From VRUG01 sp965372745 (GTDB taxonomy: Bacteria; Planctomycetota; Phycisphaerae; Sedimentisphaerales; Anaerobacaceae): DNA of 24,281 nucleotides. The position numbers were made by a program, and so were the translations under genes. The notes beneath the pieces were generated by a model. It had not been told where the DNA came from. It searched no databases and was given only the letters and a program-made list of their open reading frames with translations. The stretch spans positions 1 through 24,281 of the forward strand of contig CBDVDM010000026.1 in NCBI GenBank assembly GCA_965372745.1, written 5' to 3'. Numbering within the stretch: the stretch's first letter is position 1; the number at the start of each line of letters is the position of its first letter. This document shows, in pieces, positions 13,469 through 23,563 of the stretch.

Positions 13469-15895
13469 GTGGCTATAGAACATAAATATGATGCAAGCAA
13501 TATCAAAATACTTGGCGGCCTCGAAGCCGTTCGTAAACGGCCTGATATGTACATCGGCGACTGCGGAAGCAGAGGTCTGCACCACCTTGTATACGAGGTT
13601 TTAGATAACTCTGTCGATGAAGCATTAGCCGGCCATTGTGATAACGTGCTTGTTCTTGTTCACGCCGACGGCAGTTGTACAGTTGAAGATGACGGCAGAG
13701 GCATTCCCGTCGAACAGCACAAACAGGCGGGGACGAGTGCCCTTGAGGTTGTGCTTACTACGTTACATGCCGGCGGAAAATTTGACAATGACAGCTATAA
13801 AGTATCAGGCGGCCTGCATGGCGTTGGCGTGAGTGTCGTCAATGCACTTAGTGAATGGCTTGAAGCAGATATCTATCGTGACGGCAGGCACTATCATTTT
13901 GAATGTGAGCGCGGTGTCGCCAAAGGCCACGTCCGGGAAATCGGGCCAACCGACAAGCGCGGTACAAAAATAACTTTCAAAGCTGATGAGGAAATCTTCG
14001 GCGATTCCGAGTTGCATTACGATGTGCTGTTAAAGAAAATTCGTGAAATGGCATATCTGAACGGCGGGCTGCAAATTACGTTCAGGGACGACAGGGAAAA
14101 TAAAAAAGAGGTCTTCAAATTTGATGACGGCATCAAGGCTTTTGTCGAACACTTAAACGAAGGCAAAGATGTGCTGCACAAGGACATTGTTTATTTCGCA
14201 AAAGAGGACACAAAGGCAATGTTAAATTGCGAAGTAGCTTTGCAGTATAACACCAGTTATACCGAAAACGTTCTCGTCTTTGCAAACAACATCCGAAACA
14301 TCGACGGCGGAACCCATCTTTCAGGTTTTAGGACGGCTCTTACAAGAACAATGAATTATTACGCCAAAAATAATAATCTTCTAAAGGCCAATCAGGCAAC
14401 TACAGGTGATGACCTGCGTGAGGGACTGACTGCCGTAGTTGCTGTAAAACTTGCGGACCCGCACTTTGAGGCCCAGACAAAGGTTAGACTGACAAACCCT
14501 GAGGTTGGCAGCTTTGTTGAGACAACTGTTAATGAACAGCTCTCGCACTACCTTGAAGAACATCCTCAGGAAGCAAAAAGAATTCTGAACAAGGCCATCC
14601 AGGCTGCCGCTGCAAGAGAGGCAGCGCGAAAGGCACGTGAGCTTACAAGGCGAAAAGGTGCTTTAGGCTCGACAAATCTGCCCGGAAAACTCTGGGACTG
14701 TGCAAGCAAAGAAAAAGCTGCCACGGAAATATTCATCGTGGAAGGCGATTCTGCCGGCGGCTCTGCAAAGGCAGGCAGGGACAGAAACATCCAGGCCATT
14801 CTGCCGTTAAAAGGTAAAATCCTGAATGTTGAAAAGGCACGACTGGAAAAAATGCTCGCACATGACGAAATCCGAACAATCATCAGCGCACTTGGCACCG
14901 GTATCGGGGTTGAGGAGTTTGATATAAGTAAGTGCAGGTACGGCAAGGTAATATTAATGACAGATGCTGATATTGACGGCGCTCATATTCGAACGTTACT
15001 GTTGACGTTTTTCTTCAGGCAGATGTCTCAACTGGTTACCGGCAATATGATTTATATCGCCCAGCCGCCACTGTACGAAATCAAGGTAAAGGGCAAAAAG
15101 AAATCCGAGTATATTCTCAGTGAAAATCAAATGCATAAGCGAATGATAACTCGCGGCATGGAAGGCACTGAATTGTCCATCAGCGCCGGCGACGAGGAAC
15201 AGCCTCGTAAAATATCAGATAAACAGCTCGCGAAACTTGTTAAAAATCTTGCCGACGCCGAACGTGCAATAGCGATACTTTCCAGGCGCGGAATAAAGTT
15301 CGAACAATTTGTACAGGCTTATTATAACGGCGAAAAACTGCCACGCTTCCGTATATTAACCGATAATCAGCAGGAGGTTTATTACGAAAGAATCGAATAC
15401 GAAAAACAGATTGATGAGTTAAACAAACAGGGCAGCAGCGAGGAAGATAAACCTTTCACTGCTGAAGAGCTTCACGAAGTCGGCCGCATCAACCAGGTAA
15501 ACGAAAAACTTACGAATGATTTCGGATTGAGCGTGAATGATTTTCTTTTAAAGCCTGCTAAGGCGGTTTCCGGTGAAGCACTGCCGACAAAGTTTAAGCT
15601 TGTTAACGCGGAAAATGAATATGATGTTGCCTCTCTCGGTGACATTTGCACGGCAATCAGACAGATTGGCGGCAAAGATATTGATATAAAACGGTTCAAA
15701 GGTCTGGGCGAGATGAACGCTGACCAGCTTTGGGATACTACAATGAATCCAGCTACGAGAACGTTATTGAGTGTTAAAGTTGAAGATACAGGTGAAGCCG
15801 ACAGGCTGTTTAGTATTCTAATGGGTGACGATGTGGAAAAGCGCCGGAACTTTATCCGTGACCACGCACTTGAAGTCCAGAATCTTGACGTCTAA
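13469..15895 (+). CDS. gyrB: DNA gyrase subunit B
   Basis: The 808-residue protein begins with the GHKL ATPase domain (VRKRPDMYIGDCG, VYEVLDNSVDEALAG, VEDDGRGIPVEQH, GGLHGVGVSVVNAL). A transducer region follows, then the TOPRIM motifs EGDSAGGSAKAGRDR (about residue 425) and DADIDGAHIRTLL (about 498), and the C-terminal RFKGLGEMNADQLWDTTMNP. With GyrA it introduces negative supercoils. It is longer than the common ~640-residue GyrB because of an extra ~170-residue segment within the C-terminal part (roughly 540-720), as in E. coli GyrB. GTG start at 13469 with AGGAG nine bases upstream; 27 bp after the DUF721 gene. gyrA is not in this window. The QNMDGRGIP-type ParE features are absent, so GyrB rather than ParE. 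Confidence 0.96.
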   Translation: MAIEHKYDASNIKILGGLEAVRKRPDMYIGDCGSRGLHHLVYEVLDNSVDEALAGHCDNVLVLVHADGSCTVEDDGRGIPVEQHKQAGTSALEVVLTTLHAGGKFDNDSYKVSGGLHGVGVSVVNALSEWLEADIYRDGRHYHFECERGVAKGHVREIGPTDKRGTKITFKADEEIFGDSELHYDVLLKKIREMAYLNGGLQITFRDDRENKKEVFKFDDGIKAFVEHLNEGKDVLHKDIVYFAKEDTKAMLNCEVALQYNTSYTENVLVFANNIRNIDGGTHLSGFRTALTRTMNYYAKNNNLLKANQATTGDDLREGLTAVVAVKLADPHFEAQTKVRLTNPEVGSFVETTVNEQLSHYLEEHPQEAKRILNKAIQAAAAREAARKARELTRRKGALGSTNLPGKLWDCASKEKAATEIFIVEGDSAGGSAKAGRDRNIQAILPLKGKILNVEKARLEKMLAHDEIRTIISALGTGIGVEEFDISKCRYGKVILMTDADIDGAHIRTLLLTFFFRQMSQLVTGNMIYIAQPPLYEIKVKGKKKSEYILSENQMHKRMITRGMEGTELSISAGDEEQPRKISDKQLAKLVKNLADAERAIAILSRRGIKFEQFVQAYYNGEKLPRFRILTDNQQEVYYERIEYEKQIDELNKQGSSEEDKPFTAEELHEVGRINQVNEKLTNDFGLSVNDFLLKPAKAVSGEALPTKFKLVNAENEYDVASLGDICTAIRQIGGKDIDIKRFKGLGEMNADQLWDTTMNPATRTLLSVKVEDTGEADRLFSILMGDDVEKRRNFIRDHALEVQNLDV

Positions 15896-15910
15896 AGTAA
15901 ACCAAAACGG

Positions 15911-18430
15911 TCAGTTGGAGCTAAGTAGTAATTCTATCCACTCTTCAAGCATGTCTTCTTCAGGTGCTGCTTGAAGTACGCCGTTCTTGTCAATCAAATA
16001 ACAGGCGGGTAGAGACTTTGCTTCGTATAGTGAATACATAGCTCCTTCTAAGCGAAGACCCATGCGTTCGACTCTTATTAGATTGTCATCCCATACCCTG
16101 TCATGCGGCGGCAGCATTCTTTCGACAATATCAGCAGCAGCATCCACTCCGAATGGAAAACCGATAGCATTTTCTGCAACAAATTGCTCTAAACGCTGTT
16201 CCGTATCCGGTGTCATCGAAGATGGCGAATGTATTGCTATGATTGTGAGAGGTTCAGCTGCATACTTCTCATAAATTTGTAATAGACTGGAAACTGACGC
16301 CGTCTCGGACAGATAGTTGTCGATTCTTAGTAATACAACCTGGCCTCTTAACTGTTCGAGTGTAAGCGGTTCGGTATTTAACCATCGTTCTACAAACAGC
16401 CCGGGCGCCTCTTTGCCGAACCAGTCATAACCGGGCGGGAAAATCTGAACATCCCTTTCATTTACCGGCTCGATACATTCGAAGGAAAAAGTATTGTGGC
16501 CGTAACCTTTGGCCTGAACGGTTATCCCTATTCTGATGTGTGTTGGCAGCTCCGTTAATTCGAACCATCCATTTCCATCAGCTATGGTTTCAAAGCGGTC
16601 ATCACCTGCATAAGCGTTGACAATTGCACCTGCTATCGGTTCATTGGCCTCGTTGAGAACGAAACCTTTAAATATACAATCCCATACCGTCTTTTCAGTC
16701 AGAGCTTCCGTAGATTTGAGGACAACCTGTCCGACGTCGAGTAGTTTACCTGCTGTCAGACCTTCGAGCTTAATGATTGTTTTATAGCCCGGCCTGCTGA
16801 CTGTCAAGCCGAGCGGAATACCGGTTGGTATCGAATTTATATCGAAAGAGCCGTTCGGGTGGATTTGAATTTCCGGGATTTGTTCGCCGATACTGCCGTT
16901 ATATAATATGTCATCCTGAACATATACAGATAATTTTAATTCGTAATCACTTACCGGGTTGCCTTGCCGGTCAGTCACAAAACCTGTAACTGACGCCAGG
17001 GGCTTGACTACAATTTCAGCATTATTAACATCGTATGTTTCATTCCATATAAAAAATATACCGAGAGTCGGTTCTTTGCTGAAAGCTGTTGCAAAAACTT
17101 CACCAAATTCGTCATTAGGTGGCTCGCTAACAGTGAATGCCCCTTCTTCATCTGTTAATACTTTTGTACCGCCGAGTTGAATTTCACCGGCAACCGGATT
17201 ATCATTTGCATCGATTAGCCAGCCGTGAACGAGTTTTTCAGTTGGCAGGACTTTTGGTTTTGGCGCAGGTTTTTGCGGAGCCTTTATAGGTGTCGGTTGT
17301 AATCGGGCGTTTATCTTTTTTAGGGCAGCTGCGAAAGGATTGTCCGGCCCTTCGTATCGACGTGCTGATTTATCAAGAGCCGCCAATACCTTTGTATCCC
17401 CAATTTCTGCTAAGTAATTTGCCGCTGCCACTCTGGTTTCAAGCTGACCGGTATTTAGTATTGCCAGCAGACCTTTGATATCACGGGCAATAAACATTCG
17501 CTCAATTTTATTCAGTTCAATATCGAGTCTTGCCTGAAGCTTTTCATCTTTTGCTTTTTCGAGAAGATTTTTTACTTGTGGTTTCACAGCTTCTTCGGTG
17601 ACCGCCTTTTCTTTTTGGCTGGTGTATACTGTGATTCCAATCGCAATAGCTATGACTGTTAATGCTGCAACAGTTTTGGCAATTGCACTTACAGCCGCCA
17701 TTGTTTCGATGAAAGTAACCGGTTTGTTGGCGGTTTTCATTTCACCGCCTGTGGCCTGGGCCAGCTTTGCAAGAACGGAATCTATTTCCTCGGATGTAGG
17801 CCTGGTGAGTACTCTTTCCTTTTTCAGGGTGATTATAAAGTCATTTAAAATATCTTTATTCTTCTCTGTTATGGTGTCGGCTTCGCTTCCGAGAATGTTG
17901 TCCAGTTCAAGCCTTGCTTTGTGTGATAATACGCCGGCGGTATTACTTTTAATGCCCAACTCGCGGGCAATCTGATGATAGCTCATGCCGTTTATATAAT
18001 GCAGGCAAAAGATTTCCGCTTCCTGTGGCGGCAGTTGCCCTAAGGTCTTTCGCAATCGGCCGGCCAGGTCCTGGGCCTGTATCTGTTGGGCGGAATCCGA
18101 AGCGTCACTTGGTACGAAAATCAGGTCAACAGCTTCTTCGTGAAGCTGTGCATGGTGATATCGCCGGCCAAGCCTGTCTATTGCGCAGGTTGTTACTAAA
18201 CGCACTAAAAGAGTATGTATGTTTCGTATATATTTACGCTGGGAGATTTCAATCGCCCTGGCAAAGGTCTGGCTAAAACAGTCAACAGTATCGCCGTGAT
18301 TACCGAGCAGTCTGTAGGCATTTTGCCAGACAACCAGGCTGTATTTATCAACAACTCTTTGCCAATCAATTACTTGCAAAGCAATGCCCTCGTAAACATT
18401 TGCCGTCGGACCTTTAGGCACTTTAAACAT
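15911..18430 (-). CDS. ECF-type sigma factor fused to a membrane helix, carboxypeptidase-regulatory-like domains and a redoxin-like domain
   Basis: The 839-residue protein has a sigma region 2 (about 20-95: NAYRLLGNHGDTVDCFSQTF) and a sigma region 4 HTH (about 127-178: LGQLPPQEAEIFCLHYING, SYHQIARELGIKSNTAGVLSHKAR). A single hydrophobic helix (about 243-270), a HEAT-like stretch (315-356) and a Pro/Lys linker follow. Next come about three beta-sandwich repeats like the carboxypeptidase regulatory domain (about 400-660; VHGWLIDANDNPVAGEI, VTGFVTDRQGNPVS, FKGFVLNEANEPIAGAI). It ends in a thioredoxin/AhpC-like domain (about 685-839; LTLEQLRGQVVLLRID, ACYLIDKNGVLQ). The redoxin shows no CxxC at the expected place (DNYLSETASVSS). 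Similar fused sigma proteins are known in planctomycetes. Probably the helix places the C-terminal half outside the cytoplasm, sensing there and acting at promoters inside; this is inference. It converges on gyrB with a 15-bp gap. Confidence 0.85.
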   Translation of the reverse strand: MFKVPKGPTANVYEGIALQVIDWQRVVDKYSLVVWQNAYRLLGNHGDTVDCFSQTFARAIEISQRKYIRNIHTLLVRLVTTCAIDRLGRRYHHAQLHEEAVDLIFVPSDASDSAQQIQAQDLAGRLRKTLGQLPPQEAEIFCLHYINGMSYHQIARELGIKSNTAGVLSHKARLELDNILGSEADTITEKNKDILNDFIITLKKERVLTRPTSEEIDSVLAKLAQATGGEMKTANKPVTFIETMAAVSAIAKTVAALTVIAIAIGITVYTSQKEKAVTEEAVKPQVKNLLEKAKDEKLQARLDIELNKIERMFIARDIKGLLAILNTGQLETRVAAANYLAEIGDTKVLAALDKSARRYEGPDNPFAAALKKINARLQPTPIKAPQKPAPKPKVLPTEKLVHGWLIDANDNPVAGEIQLGGTKVLTDEEGAFTVSEPPNDEFGEVFATAFSKEPTLGIFFIWNETYDVNNAEIVVKPLASVTGFVTDRQGNPVSDYELKLSVYVQDDILYNGSIGEQIPEIQIHPNGSFDINSIPTGIPLGLTVSRPGYKTIIKLEGLTAGKLLDVGQVVLKSTEALTEKTVWDCIFKGFVLNEANEPIAGAIVNAYAGDDRFETIADGNGWFELTELPTHIRIGITVQAKGYGHNTFSFECIEPVNERDVQIFPPGYDWFGKEAPGLFVERWLNTEPLTLEQLRGQVVLLRIDNYLSETASVSSLLQIYEKYAAEPLTIIAIHSPSSMTPDTEQRLEQFVAENAIGFPFGVDAAADIVERMLPPHDRVWDDNLIRVERMGLRLEGAMYSLYEAKSLPACYLIDKNGVLQAAPEEDMLEEWIELLLSSN

Positions 18431-18627
18431 TTAAAGTCATCTGCCAATATAATAGTCGAAAATAAATACAAATTATTACAAAAAAACATAAATTTTACTT
18501 GCAAAAATCCTTAACACACTGCAGAATAGCGGCACGATATTTGTTTTGTCGATTGGTTTGAAGGTGATTAGCTGCCTAAGTGTGAATGACAAAACAGATT
18601 GCAAGCTGTGGAAACGGGAGGCAACGA

Positions 18628-19332
18628 ATGGTCGAAAAAATAAAAGTTGTTTGTCTGTTCTTTTTGGTTTTCACGTTATTATTTTCAGTTGTTGGTTGCA
18701 GCACATCACAGTTGGGCGGGATTGGGAAGGACGAAAAAGAGCTTGAGCCTACACCACAGGAAAAAAGAAAAGCCGAGTTGCTGAAAAAACTCGAATCCAA
18801 ATACGAAGATACACAGGCGCATTTTGAATTGGGGCGGTTATATCAGAGAGATGGTTTGTGGGCACAGGCGGAAAACGAATATAATATTGCCTTGAGTTTT
18901 GACCCTGTTTACAGAGAGGCACAGGCTGCAAGAGTTAAAGTGCTGCTTGATGCCGGTGACAGGTCGAAGGCAGAGATATTATCGGATGAGTATATGAATC
19001 AGGCTTCAACTTCCGCGCTGGGGTCGCTGAAACTTGCTCTGGGGTTTCAAAATCAGGGTCTGGATGAGTATGCACTGGCTTGTTATCAACAGGCGTTGAG
19101 GCTGGCACCGAATTCTGCGAGGATTAACAGGCAAATCGGTTATTATTATTTGAGCAAAGGCAATAAGGTCCAGGCACAGGATTATTTGTCCCGCAGTTTT
19201 CAGTTAGACCCGAAGCAGGCTGAGGTGGCCGGCGAATTGGGCAGGCTCGGAGTTGCTATAAGAGTGCCTGAGCAGCATGTAAATACGAATGCAAAGCAGT
19301 TAGATAAAGTTGTAGACGAATCTGAAAAATAA
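18628..19332 (+). CDS. TPR-repeat lipoprotein
   Basis: The 234-residue product starts with a lipoprotein signal MVEKIKVVCLFFLVFTLLFS and lipobox VVGC (Cys24). A charged linker follows, then tetratricopeptide repeats over about residues 50-215: AHFELGRLYQRDGLWAQAEN, SALGSLKLALGFQNQGLDEY, ARINRQIGYYYLSKGNKVQA. Such proteins usually act as assembly or scaffolding factors at the envelope; the specific role is not known. The frame opens at an ATG at 18586, but GGGAGG lies six bases before the ATG at 18628 and that start places the signal peptide properly. It is divergent from the sigma fusion gene, and a strong terminator follows 30 bp after the stop. Confidence 0.85.
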   Translation: MVEKIKVVCLFFLVFTLLFSVVGCSTSQLGGIGKDEKELEPTPQEKRKAELLKKLESKYEDTQAHFELGRLYQRDGLWAQAENEYNIALSFDPVYREAQAARVKVLLDAGDRSKAEILSDEYMNQASTSALGSLKLALGFQNQGLDEYALACYQQALRLAPNSARINRQIGYYYLSKGNKVQAQDYLSRSFQLDPKQAEVAGELGRLGVAIRVPEQHVNTNAKQLDKVVDESEK

Positions 19333-19361
19333 TAATTGAAAAGTTTAAATTAGTCTCTATA

Positions 19362-19396
19362 GCCCTGTGGCGAACGGATTCGCTGCGGGGTTTTTT
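19362..19396 (+). terminator. Rho-independent terminator of the TPR lipoprotein gene
   Basis: A 12-bp stem (19363-19374 with 19379-19390, three G-U pairs in RNA) with a CGGA tetraloop is followed by six T's (19391-19396). It begins 30 bp after the stop codon at 19332. Confidence 0.9.
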
Positions 19397-19423
19397 GCTT
19401 TCTAATACATATCGGTAAAAACA

Positions 19424-19492
19424 GGGGACAGGTTCACTAATAATTGCCAGGGGGATAAAAATATGTAACCACGAATACCTGTGGGACAAGTT
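19424..19492. repeat. Two degenerate GGGACARGTT repeats, possible remnant of a mobile palindromic element
   Basis: GGGACAGGTT (19425-19434) recurs as GGGACAAGTT (19483-19492) between the terminator and the restriction gene. CAGGGGACAGGTTCAC-like strings often mark remnants of REP-associated elements in other bacteria (recalled, not searched). No transposase lies nearby. Low confidence. Confidence 0.25.
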
Positions 19493-19558
19493 GGGGGTAA
19501 AATGGATTGAAAATTAAGAAGAGAAAAATTTTTCGAGCTTTATTTTTCGTCACATGCC

Positions 19559-21799
19559 CTAACTCAACTCCAAAAAATGCCAGTCTTTAAGATTATTCGG
19601 ATCGTAATGATATTTCTTATGGTTATTATAACGCCAGCTATTCTTTTCTTTAATAACAATGCCACCAAAAAGTTTTTTTCCCTTTTTAGTTTCTTCTTCA
19701 ATATATTTTACCAAGCCTTCGGCCTTATCTTTTGCGGTTTGAGCGTAAATACCACCTTTCGTATCAAATAAGCCTATCTTTCCGTCATTCAGCATTACTA
19801 TGAAATCAACATAAAATGGTTTCTCAACTTTATTTTCAGTATAGGACACGGCAAAATATGTCCCATCACTCTTACCGTTCTTAAACCACCATTTAACCTT
19901 TTTGCTTTTCTCTAAATATTCAATAAAAGCAACCTCAACATCACTGTCTTCCTCAAATAACGTTAGACCATAAACATCTCTTACTTTCGAGTAGTAGGGT
20001 GCAATAATAGATTTCTTATAACTCTTTTTGGTAAAATTAAGATTGTAATTTATTGTCTTTGGGATATTCCACGGCTCATCATTTTGAATGACTTCTTTTT
20101 TGCCTCTGCCAACTTGCTCCTGATAAAACTCCTTCGCCTTATTAATAACATCAATGATTATTTGTCTATTTTCATCAGCCAAAACTATGGCCTGTATTTT
20201 GGGCCAATCATCAACACCCATTTGAAATGTTTTATCAAAATATCTATAAATTGAACCGTTGATTCTCTTGATTGAGCGTAATTCAGGGGCATAAGGCGCA
20301 AGATTTTCACGCACAAATGAATCAAAAGCATTTTGTAATTCAACTTCATTCTTAGGAATATCAAGGGTGCCCTTCTTTTCAATATGTTTTGTTTCTTTAT
20401 CTACATTTTCAATCCATCCGCTTGCAATAATTTTAGTATCCACAATGCTATGCTTAAGAGATATTCTTTTATTTAAGATTAACTCATCACTTGCCTTAAA
20501 AAATATTGGCACAAAATCCGAAGATAATCTTGTTTCTTCACGAAAACGTTTTGAATGATAAGAAGTTAAATTGATATTCCTATAAATATCATTTCGCCTT
20601 TTGCCTTCATATACCGTGATATACTCTTTTGCTATATCTTCAGCGATACCGATATCGCTCAAACTTGTAAAGACATAGCCTATATTCAATTCCTGACTTT
20701 TATAATGACAGTGTTCCGGCATTCGCATGATTCGCCCGATAGTCTGAATAGAAAATATCATGCTTTTCCATTCCCTAAATAAAACCAATATGGCCGCACG
20801 AGGACAATCCCACCCCACAGCTATAGCTTGTTTAAAAATCATGACTTCGACTTCATTTTCATCTTTCTCAATATTATCAAGGTTAATTTTACTATCTTTA
20901 TCTGATAAATAGATTGCCAATTTACCATTATCGGTTGTTATTCCATACTTCCCTAATAATTGAATAACAGATTCTTTTTTATCAATTAATCCCTTACGAG
21001 AGTCAGGAATTTGAATCAGCATTAAAGGGTTAACATCTGAATCCTCAGCCTTAAACTTTTTAGCCAACTCAATACGTTTCTTTAAGGCTGCTTCAATCAC
21101 AATTTGATCAGCCGTTTTATCCGCAGTCTTTTTACTGATTTTATAACTTTCAAAATCGGGATTGATAACAATTTCTTTTTTAATCATTCCTTCATCTTTT
21201 ACATCCTTCAATTCGACTTCAACTCCATGAAAGATACCCTTTAATTGAGGAGTAGCAGAAACCTCTATTGTTATTTTAGGGCCTATGGCATCAATTAAAT
21301 CTTTGGACTTTTCCGTCTCTGCATTTCTATGACTTTCATCAATTATTAAAATAATTATCCTGCCTTCATTTTTTGTTCTTTCAACGATATTTGAAAGATT
21401 GTTATCTCTTTCGTTTTCGCGAACATAAATATTACCTTTCTTATTAATGCTGGCCCAATTTAAGAACAAGATTTCATTTTCGCCAATTCTGCGGTCATCC
21501 AAATCCTCAAAATATGAACATTTAAGCCCTATGCCTAATGGATCATAATATTTTTTTAAACTATTCCGGCTCTGATCATGCAATTTATTAACAGCAAGCC
21601 AAATAAAAGAGACTTTTTTGCCATCAATGCGTGAATCGATTAAACGCTTTAAAAATTCAGCCATCATAAGCGTTTTACCAGAGCCAGTAGGGGATTTAAA
21701 AATGCAGATCTTGTTGCCTTCCGCTTCAAGAAGTTCGTTGACTTCTCGTTTTAGCTTGACAATAGCTTTTTCCTGATAATCTTTAAATTCTATCCACAT
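19559..21799 (-). CDS. res: Type III restriction enzyme, helicase-nuclease (Res) subunit
   Basis: The 746-residue protein is a superfamily 2 helicase: SPTGSGKT (36-43), DESH (154-157), SATP (181-184), VGWDCPRAAIL (328-338) and QTIGRIMR (352-359). A C-terminal PD-(D/E)XK-like nuclease core reads VDFIV with Asp665, then LFDTKGG with Asp679-x-Lys681. In this family ATP-dependent translocation leads to cleavage near two inversely oriented unmethylated sites. It is shorter than the ~970-residue EcoP1I/EcoP15I Res. The ATG at 21799 lies 4 bp after the mod stop, so mod and res form one operon. By eye the base composition is much richer in A/T than the dnaN-gyrB block, a sign of acquisition. Motifs look intact. 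Confidence 0.9.
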   Translation of the reverse strand: MWIEFKDYQEKAIVKLKREVNELLEAEGNKICIFKSPTGSGKTLMMAEFLKRLIDSRIDGKKVSFIWLAVNKLHDQSRNSLKKYYDPLGIGLKCSYFEDLDDRRIGENEILFLNWASINKKGNIYVRENERDNNLSNIVERTKNEGRIIILIIDESHRNAETEKSKDLIDAIGPKITIEVSATPQLKGIFHGVEVELKDVKDEGMIKKEIVINPDFESYKISKKTADKTADQIVIEAALKKRIELAKKFKAEDSDVNPLMLIQIPDSRKGLIDKKESVIQLLGKYGITTDNGKLAIYLSDKDSKINLDNIEKDENEVEVMIFKQAIAVGWDCPRAAILVLFREWKSMIFSIQTIGRIMRMPEHCHYKSQELNIGYVFTSLSDIGIAEDIAKEYITVYEGKRRNDIYRNINLTSYHSKRFREETRLSSDFVPIFFKASDELILNKRISLKHSIVDTKIIASGWIENVDKETKHIEKKGTLDIPKNEVELQNAFDSFVRENLAPYAPELRSIKRINGSIYRYFDKTFQMGVDDWPKIQAIVLADENRQIIIDVINKAKEFYQEQVGRGKKEVIQNDEPWNIPKTINYNLNFTKKSYKKSIIAPYYSKVRDVYGLTLFEEDSDVEVAFIEYLEKSKKVKWWFKNGKSDGTYFAVSYTENKVEKPFYVDFIVMLNDGKIGLFDTKGGIYAQTAKDKAEGLVKYIEEETKKGKKLFGGIVIKEKNSWRYNNHKKYHYDPNNLKDWHFLELS

Positions 21800-21803
21800 A
21801 ATT

Positions 21804-23558
21804 CTATTTAAATATTTCTCGATATACCTTTAATATAACTTCTGGAATCGCGCAAAGCGTCACCCGTTTTCTTACATCAGTAAATTCTTTTTCGTGAGGA
21901 TCATCACCCAACGAAAAGACATAGACATTAAATTTCCCCTTGATTTTTTTGATAGCCTTTTTAAAATCAGCTATTGCTTCTTCATAAAAGACAATTCCTA
22001 AAAGCTTATTGTTGTTTTTGAAAATTTTAAAATCGCTTTCATCCAAAACAAGCTCAAAAGCATTTTCTTTAATGCAAAGCATTTCGGTTGATTCATTAAC
22101 TAGTTTTCTCTTGTTTCTGTCCGTAGGAGTCGCTTCTACAAAGTCAGTTTTGTAATATTTCAAACTCCCCCCAAGGCCATCTAACTTCTCTTTTTTAGAA
22201 TTTTTATATCCTGTTATAACCCTCTTTATTCTCGGATAACAAATATCCGTACAAATATTATTTTCATTATTTGTGCAAAGAATGAATTGACGGTTACCGC
22301 CGTCTTCCTTATTTAATTCTAATACAGCATGCCCAGTTGTTCCCGAACCAGCAAAAAAATCTAAAATAATAGCATCCTTTTTATTGGTTCCAGCCAAAAT
22401 ACAATCTTTAACCGCATGAGGTGATTTTGGATATTGGAAAGTTTCTCGCGCACCCATAATAGAGTCTAGTATTTGTGTTCCATATTCACTAGCTGAATAC
22501 TTTGCGTCATGCCAAATACTTTTAGGCATTTGCCCTTCTAGCCCTCCTCTAAACTTAAAATATACTTGGTCCCCGCCGTTAGTTTTTTTTACCCATAAGT
22601 CGCCATTTTTATACATTTCATCAATAACATCTTTTGAACGCCGCCAAATTCTTTTTTCGCCCCTTTGATCAATTGGCAATATTTCTACTTTTAGTTTCTT
22701 TTTTGTGCTTATCTGTTTAGTTTTTGGATCAAAGTAAATCGAATAATGCCTATCAGATAATTTTCCTTTCCGATTGATCGCAGTACTGTCAACACCTTGC
22801 TTTCTCAAGTTAACTGGCAGATACCATGTTCCATCTTTGTCTTTTATATATTTATGAGTTTTTTCTTCTGGTGACACAGGTAATTTTTTAATAGTTGATA
22901 AAGACGACTTCCCAAAAAACAAAGCGTATTCATGAATAAGTGAAATTTTACGAGTAGTCATCCTGCCTTTAGGATTATTTCGTATTACAACAGTGCCAAG
23001 ATGATTGAATTCATTAAAAATTTCATTCATCAACATCCAAAGCGGGGCCATTTCATTATCATCTATTGTAATGCATATAATGCCGTTTTCTTTCAGTAAA
23101 TTTTTTGCCAATCTTAATCGTTTGTACATCAATGAAAGCCATTTACTATGACGAAATGGATCAGTAATATCAACGTAATTATTATTGTATTTCCAATCTC
23201 GCGCACCAGTATTATAAGGTGGATCGATGTAAATAAAATCAATTGACTCTTGGTGGGTAAAATTTAAAACTGCCAAAGAATGGTAGTTGTCGCCTTCGAT
23301 TAAAAGATTAACTGGCTTCTTTTTGCCCGTTACTATCTCCTTGGTTTTAACTTCTTTTAAAACAGGGAAGGGTTTGTCTGCCATTTCATTGGGAAACATT
23401 TCGTTCGGAGTCCGTGCGTCTGGATTGATAAGAATATCGATTTTTTTTTCGGGAATATCTCTATGCCAAACCAAGCCGTATTTTGTTTCTTTGATACGTC
23501 TTAATTCTTTAATCACTTCTTCTTTGGACCAATTATCGTAATTTATTTTTCTGGACAT
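21804..23558 (-). CDS. mod: Type III DNA (adenine-N6) methyltransferase, Mod subunit
   Basis: The 584-residue protein has the catalytic motif DPPYNTG (112-118), followed much later by the cofactor-binding motif DFFAGSGTTGH (400-410), the order of the beta class used by type III Mod proteins. EGDNYHSLAVL (88-98) precedes the catalytic motif, as is typical. The region between about 215 and 370 is the probable target-recognition part. Mod methylates one strand of an asymmetric site with S-adenosylmethionine and guides Res. Start ATG at 23558. The ribosome binding site before it is poor; a 16-codon ORF ends five bases upstream and may couple translation. It is A/T-rich like res. The recognition sequence cannot be read from the protein. 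Confidence 0.93.
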   Translation of the reverse strand: MSRKINYDNWSKEEVIKELRRIKETKYGLVWHRDIPEKKIDILINPDARTPNEMFPNEMADKPFPVLKEVKTKEIVTGKKKPVNLLIEGDNYHSLAVLNFTHQESIDFIYIDPPYNTGARDWKYNNNYVDITDPFRHSKWLSLMYKRLRLAKNLLKENGIICITIDDNEMAPLWMLMNEIFNEFNHLGTVVIRNNPKGRMTTRKISLIHEYALFFGKSSLSTIKKLPVSPEEKTHKYIKDKDGTWYLPVNLRKQGVDSTAINRKGKLSDRHYSIYFDPKTKQISTKKKLKVEILPIDQRGEKRIWRRSKDVIDEMYKNGDLWVKKTNGGDQVYFKFRGGLEGQMPKSIWHDAKYSASEYGTQILDSIMGARETFQYPKSPHAVKDCILAGTNKKDAIILDFFAGSGTTGHAVLELNKEDGGNRQFILCTNNENNICTDICYPRIKRVITGYKNSKKEKLDGLGGSLKYYKTDFVEATPTDRNKRKLVNESTEMLCIKENAFELVLDESDFKIFKNNNKLLGIVFYEEAIADFKKAIKKIKGKFNVYVFSLGDDPHEKEFTDVRKRVTLCAIPEVILKVYREIFK

Positions 23559-23563
23559 AATGT

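Noticed and set aside
14566..14946. Open frame of 126 codons on the minus strand inside gyrB
   Set aside because: It lies opposite the TOPRIM region of gyrB with no ribosome binding site; a shadow.
17598..17975. Hydrophobic 125-codon plus-strand frame
   Set aside because: It is antisense to the membrane helix region of the sigma fusion gene and has no start signals; its hydrophobicity mirrors that region.
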